Source: Montifringilla adamsi
Lineage: Eukaryota; Chordata; Aves; Passeriformes; Passeridae
Length of the DNA stretch: 64,000 nt
Reading direction: 5' to 3'
Assembly (NCBI GenBank): GCA_017590115.1
Contig: JAGGNK010007448.1
Location: forward strand, 908,815-972,814
The notes under the pieces are model-generated. The model did no database searches and was not told the origin of the DNA. It was given only the letters and a program-made list of their open reading frames with translations. Positions 35,701-47,000 of this stretch are shown here, in pieces; positions within the stretch are counted from its first letter, which is position 1; every line of letters begins with the position of its first letter. A program made the position numbers and the translations under genes.

Positions 35701-36649
35701 AACACAGATTCAACAACAAACGCTCCATGAGAAAGCTGCCCCAGCTGCCTGCTCCTGCCAAAGGGGATTTGGCAAAAATACACCAACACCCGAGACCCAG
35801 CAGCCTCTTCTGGCCTCTCTGCCAACGATGCAGAGCCCAGACCTGACTCTGTGCTCCCCTCCGAGGTCTGGTGTGCAAACAGCCCCAAACAGGCTCCACG
35901 TCACTGCCAGCCCTGGCACAGCCTCTGGGGACAGCAGTGACACTTCCCACCCCACCCCAGCAATCAGTCAGGTGGGTTTGCTGTGCAGGCACTCCAGGGA
36001 TTCCCCAGCTCTAGCACAGCCACACAAAGCAGCTCCGAGCCTTGTGGGCAGCAGTGCAGTCCCCCGGCAGCACCAGCAGGCAGTGGCACTTGCAGAGGTG
36101 GCTGGGTAGTCCAGCACGTGGCAGGCTCCAGTGCTGGCCACCACACACAGTCTGGCCTCTGAAGTGCCAGATCTGCTTCTGCTCTGAAGGCTCTATGTCC
36201 TTGCAAAGCCAGTGCAGCTACTGCCCTCCTCGAGCAGTGTGGGGGAACCATAAAACCTGGGCACAGCTTAAATCTCAATGCCCCTGTGCTTGGTGGATAC
36301 AAGATTTACTTTTCTCCAGCCATCTTCCACAGCTTTGAGCTAAATGGGCATTGCTGAAGTCTCAAACAGTTCCCATTCTCTATGGCTAAATACAATTTTG
36401 AGGGGCTACAACTCTGGCAGTCACTTGTTAAGGTCAGTCTGAATGAGCACTGACTTGGTTTTTAATGAAGTGTATAACACACCAAACAGAATAAACTGAT
36501 TCGAAGAGCAACTAAAAATGCCAAGACCTTCACTCTTCAACATCTTACCCACAAACTGATATTCAGAGTCAAGCACTTACTCCATGCTGCATTTTTATGT
36601 ATTTAAGTTAGAATATAGAACACAATCAGCAAGGTTGGACCTGTAAGAT
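32736..36649. other. Unique non-coding DNA with one candidate exon
   Basis: AT-rich from 33280 to 33720 and mixed elsewhere. The block at 34320-34640 is complex, non-repetitive DNA that may include conserved sequence. The candidate exon at 34982-35040 is listed separately. No dispersed repeat is recognised. Confidence 0.45.
34982..35040 (+). other. Candidate 59-nt exon, unidentified plus-strand gene
   Basis: A CTGAC branch-point-like motif lies about 28 bases upstream of a good acceptor (TTTTTCTGTCTCTAAAG). Next come 59 bases with one plausible open frame encoding EKDKAKDESFYGKKAPEAQ after a split codon, then CAA|GTAAAC. The segment ends in phase 0. The highly charged peptide looks like coding sequence, but I cannot assign it to a family. 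The donor is only moderate, and no partner exon in matching phase was identified nearby. Confidence 0.28.
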
Positions 36650-36756
36650 CACCTGGGATAATGAAAGGTGTCCCTGTCCATGGCACAGGAATGGAATGAG
36701 ATGAGGTTTTTTAAGGTCTCTTCCAACCCATACCCATCTAGGATTCTATGACTGAA
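36650..36756 (+). mobile_element. CR1 LINE, short 3' fragment
   Basis: It reads 'gggataatgaaaggtgtccc', then 'tggaatgagatgaggttttt', then 'aaggtctcttccaaccca', and ends in an AGGATTCTATGACTG octamer tail. Only the last approximately 100 bases of the element remain. Confidence 0.8.
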
Positions 36757-37647
36757 TCCATAACCAACCCTTCTCTCATGACTGAGGTGACTGGAGACAT
36801 CCTGTGCAGAATGAAAACTGCTGGGTCCAGCTGTGGATACAACGTCAGCCCCTGTTACGCCTCCCGGACACAGAGGAGACTTGGGCTCTTCACCTGACCC
36901 CAGCAATGCTCTCCAGGGGCTGTGAGCAGAGCAAGGAAAGGCATGAGGATCTGCACAGCCCAGCACAGTGGAATGGAAAACACCTCCCTGGCTGTTCCAG
37001 CAGTTCCTGGAAGAAAAGAGCCCTTCTCTGAACAGGGAGCACCATCACTGTTCCATGGCACAGGTAGAAGCCTGGTTCAGGCTGTCTGGCAGGAGTCCTG
37101 GCCTGCCTCCAGACCCATCAGTCCTCACCCACTGAGTGTGAAATGCTCTGGCTCCTGAATCCTGTGTTTATCACTCAGCTTCATGCAGGATCAAGCCCTT
37201 GCAAAAATGGAAAGCAGCTGGTCCACTCCTGTCTGAGAGTGCCTACATGAGGAAAGCTGAGCAGGCTCAGACCATGGGTCCATAGAAGGGTTAGAAAAAT
37301 GTATAAAACCAGGAAAAGCCTAAGTGCAACATCATCACCCTAAGTGCAACACCTCCAGAATCATCTCCCATCCTCCACTGAGCCACCGAGGAGGTTCACA
37401 GGAGAGAGGTCTTTGTGCTTCGTTGCTGTTGGCAGAAATTTCTTTCATTAATTTATCCAGTTGCTGCTTTTTTACCATTCTATAAACATAGAAGATAAGA
37501 CCAGGCTCTCGCACCAGCCAGGATGGAAGACACTCCAAGCATTCCTACCAAACCCATGCCAAATGCTGAAGTGTCTCACATCACACACAAAAACAAACAG
37601 AAGCAGCTACTGGAAGGCAACTTGGAGAGAGAACAGAACCAGATTCA
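36757..37647. other. Unique non-coding DNA
   Basis: No gene or repeat family is recognised. A short direct repeat of 'cctaagtgcaacatcatcac' with 'cctaagtgcaacacctcc' lies at 37319-37354. Confidence 0.5.
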
Positions 37648-37722
37648 TGGAGTCACAGAATCATTAACGTTGGGAAAGACCTCCAAGATCATCAAGTCCA
37701 ACCTTCAACCAAACACCACGTC
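37648..37722 (-). mobile_element. CR1 LINE, short 3' fragment
   Basis: It reads 'catggagtcacagaatcatt', then 'ttgggaaagacctccaagat', then 'catcaagtccaaccttcaac'. This is the 3' end of an older CR1 in reverse. Its inner side is lost where the following LTR begins. Confidence 0.8.
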
Positions 37723-37732
37723 TCAGGCTGCA

Positions 37733-38415
37733 AGGTGTAGCTGGGTGTGTGTTCTATCCCCATCTGTCAGAGCTGGGGCAGTTCTCCTCTGAGCATGGGG
37801 CAGTTTTTTCTTTATCTCTCCCACAGCCAATCCTCCCTCCAGGAGATCTCTGCTGTCCATGGCCACTGAGTGTCCCTGCAGGGCTGATCAAATTCCAGCA
37901 TCCCATGGGGAGATGCTCCGCCCAGGGCAGGAGCCAAGCATTCCTACCTGGATACAATCTGAGCCTGGAACAGCACAGCAGCCTTTGCCCACTGCATTCC
38001 CAGAGGAGCAGCTTTCTTCTCCCTTGTATTCCCAGAGGGAGAGCAGGCCCATCTCCAGCAGCCCTGGAGCTCCAGAGGAAAACTCCAGCCTTGTGCAGGA
38101 TCCCTGCTCCAGCAGAACCACAGCTGGCACTGCAGGAGGGCTGAGCCCCCATGGGATGGGACTGTGCCACCACCCTGACACACAGGGGGGCAGGGCTATT
38201 CTGGCTCTGGCAGTGGGTTGTTTTCTTTTTTTGTACTATTGCATTTGTATTTTTAATTTTCCTAGTAAAGAACTGTTATTCCTATTCCCATATCTTTGCC
38301 TGAGAGCCCCTTAATTTCAAAATTGTAATAATTCAGAGGGAGAGGGTTTACATTTTCCGTTGCAAGGGAGGCTCCTGCCTTCCTTATCAAACACCTGTCT
38401 TGTCAAACCAAGACA
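37733..38415 (+). mobile_element. Solo LTR of an ERVL-type endogenous retrovirus
   Basis: The sequence matches my recollection of passerine ERVL LTRs: 'cagagctggggcagttctcc', then 'ccaggagatctctgctgtcc', 'tttttgtactattgcatttg', an AGTAAA polyadenylation-like signal at 38264-38269, 'gagccccttaatttcaaaat', and an end in CAAACCAAGACA. No internal retroviral genes lie on either side, so it is a solo LTR, usually left by recombination between two LTRs. The left boundary is unclear because it abuts a CR1 fragment and may be trimmed. Confidence 0.72.
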
Positions 38416-39925
38416 CACCACCATTCCCACTAAACCCTACCACCAAAACAACATTTCTGAGCACACAAGTGATAAATCCTGCCCACACCCGACCCCCAGG
38501 CTGGGGGCATCATCAGGAGCATGAACTGATTCTCAGCAGTAGCACGATGAGGAGGCCCCTCGAGTGGCTTTGGGTGAGCAGCCCCGCGGGGCAGTGCTGC
38601 TGCAGGGATGATGTGCAGCCTCTCCCTTCCTGCTAAAGTCGCCCTCAGCCCAGAACCAGGCTGAAGGCACATCCACCCCCTGCCTTCTGCACAGCTCTGC
38701 CACCTCCCTGCACAGCTGGAGGATTCCTCAGTGTGCCCCGTGAGAGGAGCGCAGATTTTGAAAAACAAACCCAAAACTTTGTGGCGCCCTTGACTGTTCC
38801 CAGATCCTGGGGACGTGTGGGAAGTGTGCTGAGCAATGTTTCTGAACCAAACATTCAGCTTCCAGAGACCATTCCCAGCTGGATGGGAGCCACCAGCACA
38901 AGCCAAGGTGTGGAGCAGCCTCAGCCCTGGAGTGTGCTGTTAAGTACCACAACTTACAGTAGGCTCCGAAAGCCAAAAATTAGGAAATTTAATTTTTTTT
39001 TTTGTTTTAAGTTAACAATACAAACTTAATGACACTAAACTTTGTGCCCTTTATTTAGTTACGATTATTTTTTAAGGCCCAATACGATAGCACTGCAAAA
39101 CATTTGCTGAACATCTCAGGACCTGATTGTCTGAGAGAAGAGCTGAACAGACCAACAGGAGAGCAGGGTTTAACCCACTATCAGCATTTGGGCACCTCAG
39201 AAACAGTGCCAAAGAGTTTAACACTGGACATTTATTATTTTAAAGTAGCTGGCGGTGCAATATGCAAAATCTATTTCAAAATCTATTTCTTCTAGAAATA
39301 TTTTCATGATTTATTAAAATTAAAAGAAAAACTGGGTATAAGTTTAAGTATTGCTTTCACATTGCAGCCTCCAAAATTTTACTGTGCTGCAGTGTGGAGG
39401 AGAACCAGACAATGAAAAGGAGAAGTGATCTCACCCTAGTTTCATTTGTGAAAGAGCCACAAGTGAGACATTTATAGGATGGATGTGTTGTATCATTTGG
39501 TTTTAGGAACCTCTGTCTCTGCCAGCAAGGTAAGGAAGGAGTCCAGAGCACTTCAGCGTTGGCTTTTCCCCAAATAAAACTGCATCTCTAAAAGGGTTGG
39601 CGGTGGCCAACCACGACTGTCCCCGGGCCCCACTGCAGCTGCTCCCTGCAGCCTGGAGGGCTCGGGTGGCCCAGGGCACCCAGCGCTGCGCAGCCCGGCC
39701 CCGCAGGGTCTGCCGGCCACCGGTGCTGAAAGGCAGAGGGGCCCAGTGCCAGCAGGGCTGAGCCTTTCACAATACCAGGGACGTTTATGAAACTTCTCTC
39801 CAGGATTTGTTCACTCATTATCTATTACAAAATATGTTCCTGTATCTGAAAGGAAGCCCCTTTAGGGGCATAGACACGGGAACAAGCTATGGAGGCCAAG
39901 CACATGTGATTCCTTGTCTGTTCAC
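38416..39925. other. Unique non-coding DNA with a CpG-rich pocket
   Basis: It contains a CpG-rich pocket (39598-39745, listed separately) and an AT-rich block (38980-39370). No gene is recognised. Confidence 0.5.
39598..39745. promoter_or_regulatory. Small CpG-rich pocket
   Basis: About 150 bases with roughly ten CpGs, including GCGCTGCGCAG and GCCGGCCACCGGTG, in a CpG-poor neighbourhood. It is too short to be a standard CpG island. It may mark an unmethylated regulatory site or simply GC-biased sequence. Confidence 0.25.
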
Positions 39926-40437
39926 CATGGAACCCCAGGCTGGACTGGGTGACAAGGGACCTTAAAGCCCATCCAGTGCCACCCCTGCCATGGCAGGGAC
40001 ACCTCCCACTGTCCCAGGCTGCTCCAAGCCCTGTCCAGCCTGGCCTTGGGCACTGCCAGGGATCCAGGAGCAGCCACAGCTGCTCTGGGCACCCTGTGCC
40101 AGGGCCTGCCCACCCTCCATGGGGAACAATTCCTGCCCAAATCCCATCCATCCCTGCCCTCTGGCAGTTTAAAAATATTCCCCCATGTTCTGTCCATATG
40201 AAAAGTTGCTCTCCCTCCTTTTTACAAGCCCTCTTCAGGCCCTGCAAGAGGCTCTCAGCTCTCCCTGGAGCCTTCTCCTCTCCAGGTGAGCACCCCCAGC
40301 TCTCCCAGCCTGGCTCCAGAGCAGAGGGGTTCTAACCCTGGTGCATCCTTGTGGCCTCTTCTGGACTCACTCCAGCAGCTCCAGGTCTTATGCTGAGGAC
40401 CCCAGAGCTGGAGGCAGAATCATTCTGTGATTCTATG
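39926..40437 (-). mobile_element. CR1 LINE with an inverted terminal octamer at its 5' end
   Basis: It is the reverse complement of the 4090-type CR1 and runs further 5' than most copies, reaching the 'cctcagcataagacctggag' block. The left (3') end begins CCATGGAACCCCAGG. The right (5') end is capped by ATTCTGTGATTCTATG, which is the CR1 tail motif in the opposite direction, so the element is bounded by imperfect inverted repeats. Confidence 0.87.
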
Positions 40438-41597
40438 AAAAAATCCCATAACAAGAAGCATTTAAACCCTCATGTGCTGGCCCTGTGCTAATCCACATCA
40501 GATAATCAGCTTTTCCAAACCCAGAACTCTGTCCAGCAGCTCCTGAGCAAAATCAGATCCAGAGTCATTGGCAGTATCTTGTGGGGAACACATTTATTGC
40601 TCCTTGTACACCAACAAATCCTGTGGACCTTCCTGCCCGTTCCAGCATCACAAAAACTGCAGCAGGGCCTCGGAGCAGCCAGGGAAATGCAGGGGATGAC
40701 AAATAATCAATTCCCCCTGGAGCAGGAGGGGTATCATTTATTTCACAGCTGCTTTGTTACCTGTAGAGAAGTCTTGGCACCACATCTTAACTACACCTTG
40801 AATGCTCCTACGAGGCACTGAAGGTGCTCTGGGGGATCATGCAGTGTTAATATAAATATATTAAGAAAATAAATGAGGAGTTGCTCCTGCGAGCTGCAGT
40901 AACATCTCATGCAGTCCATTACAGACTGCTAAATTCAGGAAAATTCTTGAATTTTCATCAGAGACAACCAAAAGGTCAGTCTTTCTTAGGGGATTTCAGC
41001 CATTTGAGTGCCCTTTCGAGCTACAGTCTTGAAATTAGGAATAATTCATTCATTACAGACTGCTGATTACAGGAGGGGGGGAGGAAACAGAAATTTGACA
41101 TTTCTTTCCAGTTCACCAAAAGGTCAGTCTACTGATTTACAAAATTTATATTAATTTCAACTCTGAGTCTGTCACACTGGGCACGAAGCATCCAATTTGG
41201 AGAAATTAAGGTCATTTAAGGTCTCCAGTTGCATTTATCATTTCGAATGCAAAAAAGTTATCAAAGGCAAAGCTGAGAGAGACAATGGCCAAAGTCACCC
41301 AAATTTGGAACAGCTGCCTATTTTAAAACACTAAAATGCATCTCAAAGAAGAATTAAAAAGAACCCAGACTTTAAGTCTATTCTTGCCACATACCGCCAG
41401 ATACCAACTGCCATTGCTTCACAAGACAGAAAGAAGCTAAAATTTGGGGTGGAACCATCTCTCATGGCAAACCCATCTGTCCTCAAGTCACACTGGACTC
41501 ATCTGGGCTCACACCATCACCAGGCACTAAGGCCAGCAGGTTCCCTGGCCACCAGCAGCCTGCTCACACCTCTCAGAGCCTGAAAACACTGAAAGAT

Positions 41598-41652
41598 GAG
41601 GAGGAGGAGGAGAATGAGGAGGAGAATGAGGAGGAGAATGAGGAGGAGGAGG
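41598..41652 (+). repeat. 15-bp purine tandem repeat (GAGGAGGAGAATGAG-type)
   Basis: GAG-rich units with AAT interruptions, all purine-biased on the plus strand. The Arg/Met-rich open frame covering it is due to composition. Confidence 0.88.
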
Positions 41653-43460
41653 CAGCAGCATGGAAGTCATCTCCTGAAGCAGCTGGAGCAGAGGAAGGAA
41701 TGCTTCAGAATTGACTCAAAGGTCATGGGGAGGAGGGTGGGAGGTGTCTGCCATGAATTTGGAAAATACTGCCAAGCTGCAGAGCAGGACCCAGCCCAGA
41801 AAGGGCCTGCTGGGGCTCCCCAGCCCTTGGGACAGCCCCAGCACAAAGCTCTGCCACGGCAGGACCAGCAAAAAGCCACAGTCAAGAGACCCCTGCCCAA
41901 AGTCCCAAATGCTGTGAGCCCCTTGCCGAGTTTCAGGAGTGCTGCTCTTTGGAAATAAGTCACTGGGGAGATCCCCAGCACTGCAGAGCCCACCCTGTGC
42001 AATGGCAGGGCTCAAGCTCCTTCCCTGCCTCCCAGGGAACTTCTGCTCAGCAGCTCTGCATCCCAAGGCATGGAAAAGCATTCCAAGGTTTGTGAGGAGC
42101 AGCAAGGAGACAAAGCAATCCCAAAGCCTGCTTTCCTGCCCTGCCCACCAGCCCAGCCCCTTCCCCCATCGCCAGGGAATGGCTCCCAAGGCAGAGATGA
42201 ACCCTCAGCTGCTCTAAACCAGCCCCATCCCCAACAGCCAGCACTGCTGCCCTCCATTCTTTTTTTAATGGAAACTTCACACTTTTAATAATTTTTTTAT
42301 AAAGACACGCTGATAAAAAATTGCAAGCAGGTCTGTTCAGGCAGGAGGGTGCTCCTGCTGCCACGAACAGGACCTGTGTGCACTCAGGCTCTGCCACTTC
42401 ACACTGACTGCTTATGCAGCAGCCTGACAGGATCTTCTTCAGACATGGAAAATTAAGGAAAGCATCTTGACATTGTGGTAATTTTGTGCTCCAACGATAA
42501 CCTCTGCCCATCAAGCCTTTGTTCACTCTACCTGTGTTTATGCTGTAAGGAGATTTATCTTTTCAAGCCCCTTAAACACAGAAAGTTGTGTTTGACCACT
42601 TTCCCTTTGGAAAAAAAAAAAAAAACAGTTCAGTGCTTGCGTTTTAAAAATTGGCCTTGGTACAAGATTTTAAAATAAATCGCTACTTTCTAAACTATTT
42701 GCAAACACTAGTTCCTCTTTGTATTTCATTTCTTCAGGGAGAAAAAAAATCTAAATCCAATCCACAATCAGACATTTTCCTTTTTTTTCTCCTTTTTAAT
42801 TTAGTAACTTGTGAATTCATGCATTGACCCAGCTGAACAAAGGGCAAAGGCTGTTAAATTCCAGAGCCCAGGAGATATTCGGTTACTCATTCAAGGCCTT
42901 CTACAGAGTTTAAAAATAAATAAAAATGAGCCTTAGCGAGGAGGAGTGGCATATTTGGAAATGACACTTTTAAATTAACAACTCAAAAGGGGAGAAAGGT
43001 AAACAGGGAAGAGATTAGCTGCTCGCTGTGCTGTGAGCGAAAGATGGAGAGTGGGTTGGAACTCATTAGCCCAATTACCTAATAGATTGTTTTGGCCAAA
43101 TTCAAAGGCAATAAAAGCAGAGAGAAATGAACATTAGGTACCAGCAAAGATGGAGGAGGTGGGGAAAAGAACAAGTAAAGGCTTCTTATGATTTTATTCG
43201 TGAAGCTTCTTTCAAAGGTTCCATTTCAGCAGGGAAGCACCAAGCAGAGGCAGGAATTTGGTAAATAACCAAAATAAGGCTGGGGGTGCCCAACGCCAAC
43301 GCTGCAGTGGTGGGGAGAGAGTGCTGGAACACCAACCAAGGGAGAAAACAGAACTTGAAATTTCCCCGCCTTCCCTTCCTCCTGGTCCTGAAAAATCACA
43401 TTTCATTGAATTCAAAAGCATTCTGAAATTTTACTAGTTTAGGAAAGATTGAATAAGCAT

Positions 43461-43477
43461 GTAATTAAATTAATTAC
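43461..43477. promoter_or_regulatory. Perfect 17-bp palindrome with TAATTA cores
   Basis: GTAATTAAATTAATTAC has perfectly complementary 8-base arms around one central base, and each arm contains the TAATTA core bound by many homeodomain proteins as dimers. It lies in an AT-rich block with further ATTA motifs. A binding role is inference. Confidence 0.3.
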
Positions 43478-43737
43478 AGAATCACTGCTCTGCATCCTAC
43501 TGCAGGAATAGCAGTGAATCAACCAAATGGATTCAAAATCACTTCCTAAATGCTTTCCAGTCAAATAAAACTTCAAGTGCAGCTTCAAACCACTCACAGC
43601 ACAGTCCACAAAAGCCCAACCTCTCCATCAGTTTTCTCCAGCCATACAGGACACGTTCCTAGAGAGCACGACCCGAGCTGGAGGATTTCCTTTCCCAAAT
43701 AAACAGCAGCTGCTCGGAGCTGGATGCCTCCTGTCCT

Positions 43738-43862
43738 GCCTGCATCCCCCGCCTGCATCACATTCCCTGCCTGCACTCCCTGCCTGCATTGCATCCCCTG
43801 CCTGCATCCCCTGCCTGCATCACATCCCCTGCCTGCATCCCCTGCCTGCACTCCCTGCCCCA
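43738..43862 (+). repeat. Alternating 13/18-bp tandem repeat (GCCTGCATCCCCT)n
   Basis: GCCTGCA recurs with spacings alternating between 13 and 18 bases, the longer unit carrying a CACAT/TGCAT insertion. This forms a 31-bp higher-order unit. Confidence 0.9.
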
Positions 43863-43936
43863 CTGGGCACTGTTCAGGTGCTGTCCAGACCAGTTCCCAT
43901 GGACAGCCACCACACCCTGCACCTGCACCCTGCACA
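43863..43936. other. Short unique spacer
   Basis: Unique DNA between a tandem repeat and a CR1 fragment. Nothing is recognised. Confidence 0.5.
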
Positions 43937-44012
43937 GGATCACAGAATCGTTTAGGTTGGAAAAGATCTCCAAGATCAAGTCCAAGTCCTTTGACTGATG
44001 TCCACCTTATCA
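43937..44012 (-). mobile_element. CR1 LINE, short 3' fragment
   Basis: It reads 'gatcacagaatcgtttaggt', then 'tggaaaagatctccaagatc', then 'aagtccaagtcctttgactg'. This is the reversed 3' end of a CR1 of the same older type as 37648-37722. Confidence 0.8.
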
Positions 44013-47000
44013 ACCAAATCAGCTTCTTTTTCCAGCTTCTCATTTATCAGCCCTGAGCACAAGGAGGAGATGGGAAAAATCCTTCTGCATGTTCATGGTT
44101 AAAGGATGCACACAAAGTGCATGCACTAATTGAGGATGAGAGCCTGGTTCCCACCAGGAAAGTGCCACCACCATGCCCGCAGCCTCTGCAGGCACAGAGC
44201 TGAGACTCCAGGGTCTCAAACGAGGGTTCTGTGTGGCTCACACAGTGAGCTGTGCTCCTGTAAGAGCACAGATAGAGTAAGACATCCAATGCTGGCCTAC
44301 AGGAGAGCATCATTCCCTTTGATGGGACTGACTGAGATCAGAAGAGCCCCTTTCTCCCCTGTGAGAGAGCAGAAGAACACAGCCAGAGGTGGATTAGCTA
44401 CAAAAGGCATGAGTTGCACCCCAGCCCTGGCAAACAGGAGCCCAAGAGCAGCAGCATGAGAACAGCAGTGCAGGAGCAGGCACAGGCTCCTCCAGGAACA
44501 CGGGAACAGCCTCACCCATCACCCACGCAGCTGGGGGCAAGGCTGTTAATGCTTAATGGGCAGGCAGGGTCACAGCCAGCCCTGGGCCAGCAGGGCTGGA
44601 GGCTGCCAGCAGCCCTGGCTGCAGTGGGACCATCCTGGTGCAGCACAGGGACGCACTGGGGCTGCCTCGCTGCCTCCCCCCAACAGGGAGGAGGCCCATG
44701 GGTTTCTAGGGGAAGCATTTTGATGGCCTGGGGGAGCTCTCTCTCTGGATACTCCCTCCCCTTTCACACAGGAAAATCCAGCAGCTCCTGCTCCCACTGC
44801 ACCAACACCAACCCTGTCAGCTCAGCCCTACATGACACACACAGTGTCCCCCTCCAGGAGAGCCTTCCAAAGGTCCCCAAGGCACACACAGCACAGGGGG
44901 CCCTGTCACACTGCCCTGAGCACAGCCACAGCAGCACACAGCACTGCTCCAGGGAAACCAAGTGCAACTGCTGACAGAGCGATCAAACTCCAACGCTAAC
45001 CTGGGGGACTTGGCACAAATGAAATGAAGGAAGCTCCTCCACCAGCAGTGCTGCTTCCAAAGACATGTCCATCCACACTCTCCATGGCTTCAGCAGCGAA
45101 GGCAGCAGCCAAGGGCAGCTTGCATTCCCCACCCTATGGGAGACACGGCCCCAAAATCCCTCAAGTGGTGCCAAAGATGGAAATAGGCAAGCAGGGAACC
45201 CATGGAACGGGTGCTCAGGCAGCAGGACACCAACACCACCTCCTGCTTGCCCAGAGAGAAACACTTATTAAAAAATCCAGATAAGAACTCCAGGCCCCCC
45301 GCTGGGTTGAACAAGCTGATGGTCCTTTTGTCCACAGAAAATCTCACTGGGTGCCCCCAGGCCTGATGAGATCGTACAGGATCCTCATCCTAAAGCAGAG
45401 TGGCCAGCTGTGAAAGCCAGCTCGAGCTTGCTGTGTATGTAGGGTTGAGCAGGAGCAAATACAGGCAGGGGGTTTCTCAGACTCTTCTCACTGCAGGAGG
45501 ACCTGTAATGTCCCCCAAAAAATGCTTTAGCCGCTGAAGGATCTGCCAGCATGTGCAGCCACACATGCTGCCTGACCTGGTCGTGGCCAGCCCAGAACCA
45601 CCAAGAGCTCAGTGGCAGGACGGGCTCCAGCTCCTCAGCTGACCTTCCCTGAGCCCAGACACGGCTGCAGGAGCAGCAGGACCTCCAGCACCACCCTGGA
45701 CATGCACACAGTTCGTGCCCTCCCAGCTGGCAGTGACGTGGGGCACCCAGTGGGTACCGAGCTGCTCCGTGCCCTGACACTGTGCATGGACACTTCAGCC
45801 CCCCAAAGGCATTTTAATTACTGCATTAAAAGGTGTGAAACGCTTCCTTCCCACACACACTTGGCCATCTTCAGGGGCTGGGAGCCAAACCTCTCCTTGG
45901 CAGAACTAAAAAGCAGGCTCCAAACCTCCCTGGGAAGTGATGGTCTGGGGCTCTTTGGGGCTCGTGCTCCCCTGGCTCAACCCTCCTCTGCCCCCTCACA
46001 CCCACACACATCAACTACGAAAACACCATCACAGATCTTTGCAACACAGCCGAATTTCAGAGCGACTTGGATAAACCGAGCAGTAAAAAACTGCCAAGAG
46101 CAGCTGGGACCGAACAAAACCTCCCAGAGAAAGCAAAGCTGAAATGGGTGAGGATCTCCTGTGCTGACCAGCTCTGAGGAGGGGCTGGGCGTGCAACCCC
46201 TCCCAAGGAGCTTCTCACAGCTCTGCAGGGGGAAATGTGCAGCACCGAGGGGGAGAATGGGCAGAAACCACTAAAATCAAGGAAACCACTCAAATCAGAG
46301 TAGAATTATAAAAACGAGCCAACAAATCCATGCTCTGTGTTAGGAAGGGGTCAAACCTGATCTCAGCTGGCCTTTACACACAGGAAAAACATCAGCTCAG
46401 TGCAAGTTACCAGTAGCAGAAAAAAGGGAAGGGAAGGAATTGTTTGAAAAGGCAAAATAAACAGAAACCACAATTGTGCCATGAACCCGTTTCTACCACA
46501 GCCTCCAGGCTTCGCCATCCTGTCCCAAAACTACTCTGGGAGTAGTGAGGAAGGAATGGAAATCCATCAGGTTACATTTCACTACTCCTTCATTCCAGCA
46601 CCACCAGACCTGGTGCCAAGACTTGTGCCAGGACTGGGGCAGAGGCAGGGGAGCACATGGCAGTGGCATTTCAGGCAGAAGCTTAAAGTAACTGTCACTT
46701 GGGAAATGGGGTACAGAGGTGCCAAATGTGTTTTCTTAAATATTCATATTGTTTCTTTAACTTTTTCAATTATTTAGCTTTTTTAAAAATTAACTTTCAA
46801 AAAGGCAATTTTTTACATAGTAGCACTTTAAGCCACTAATATCAACTTACTTATTTTTCAGTTGAGCTCCAAAGAATCCCAGTAACAGCATAAACTCCTC
46901 ATATAAATTTAAATGGCCCAAATTGTCTCAATAAACCATCAGATACAATAACAATGGAGCAGCCACATGTAGCTCTGGGCACCAACATTTTATGAGAAAA

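Larger units (their letters stand above)
40438..43737. other. Unique DNA, AT-rich right half, possible regulatory block
   Basis: GC-moderate up to 42250. From 42250 to 43560 it is AT-rich, complex and rich in TAAT/ATTA motifs, with a perfect palindrome at 43461-43477. Short tracts include GAG repeats (41598-41652) and poly-A (42609-42624). No dispersed repeat or exon is recognised. Confidence 0.45.
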
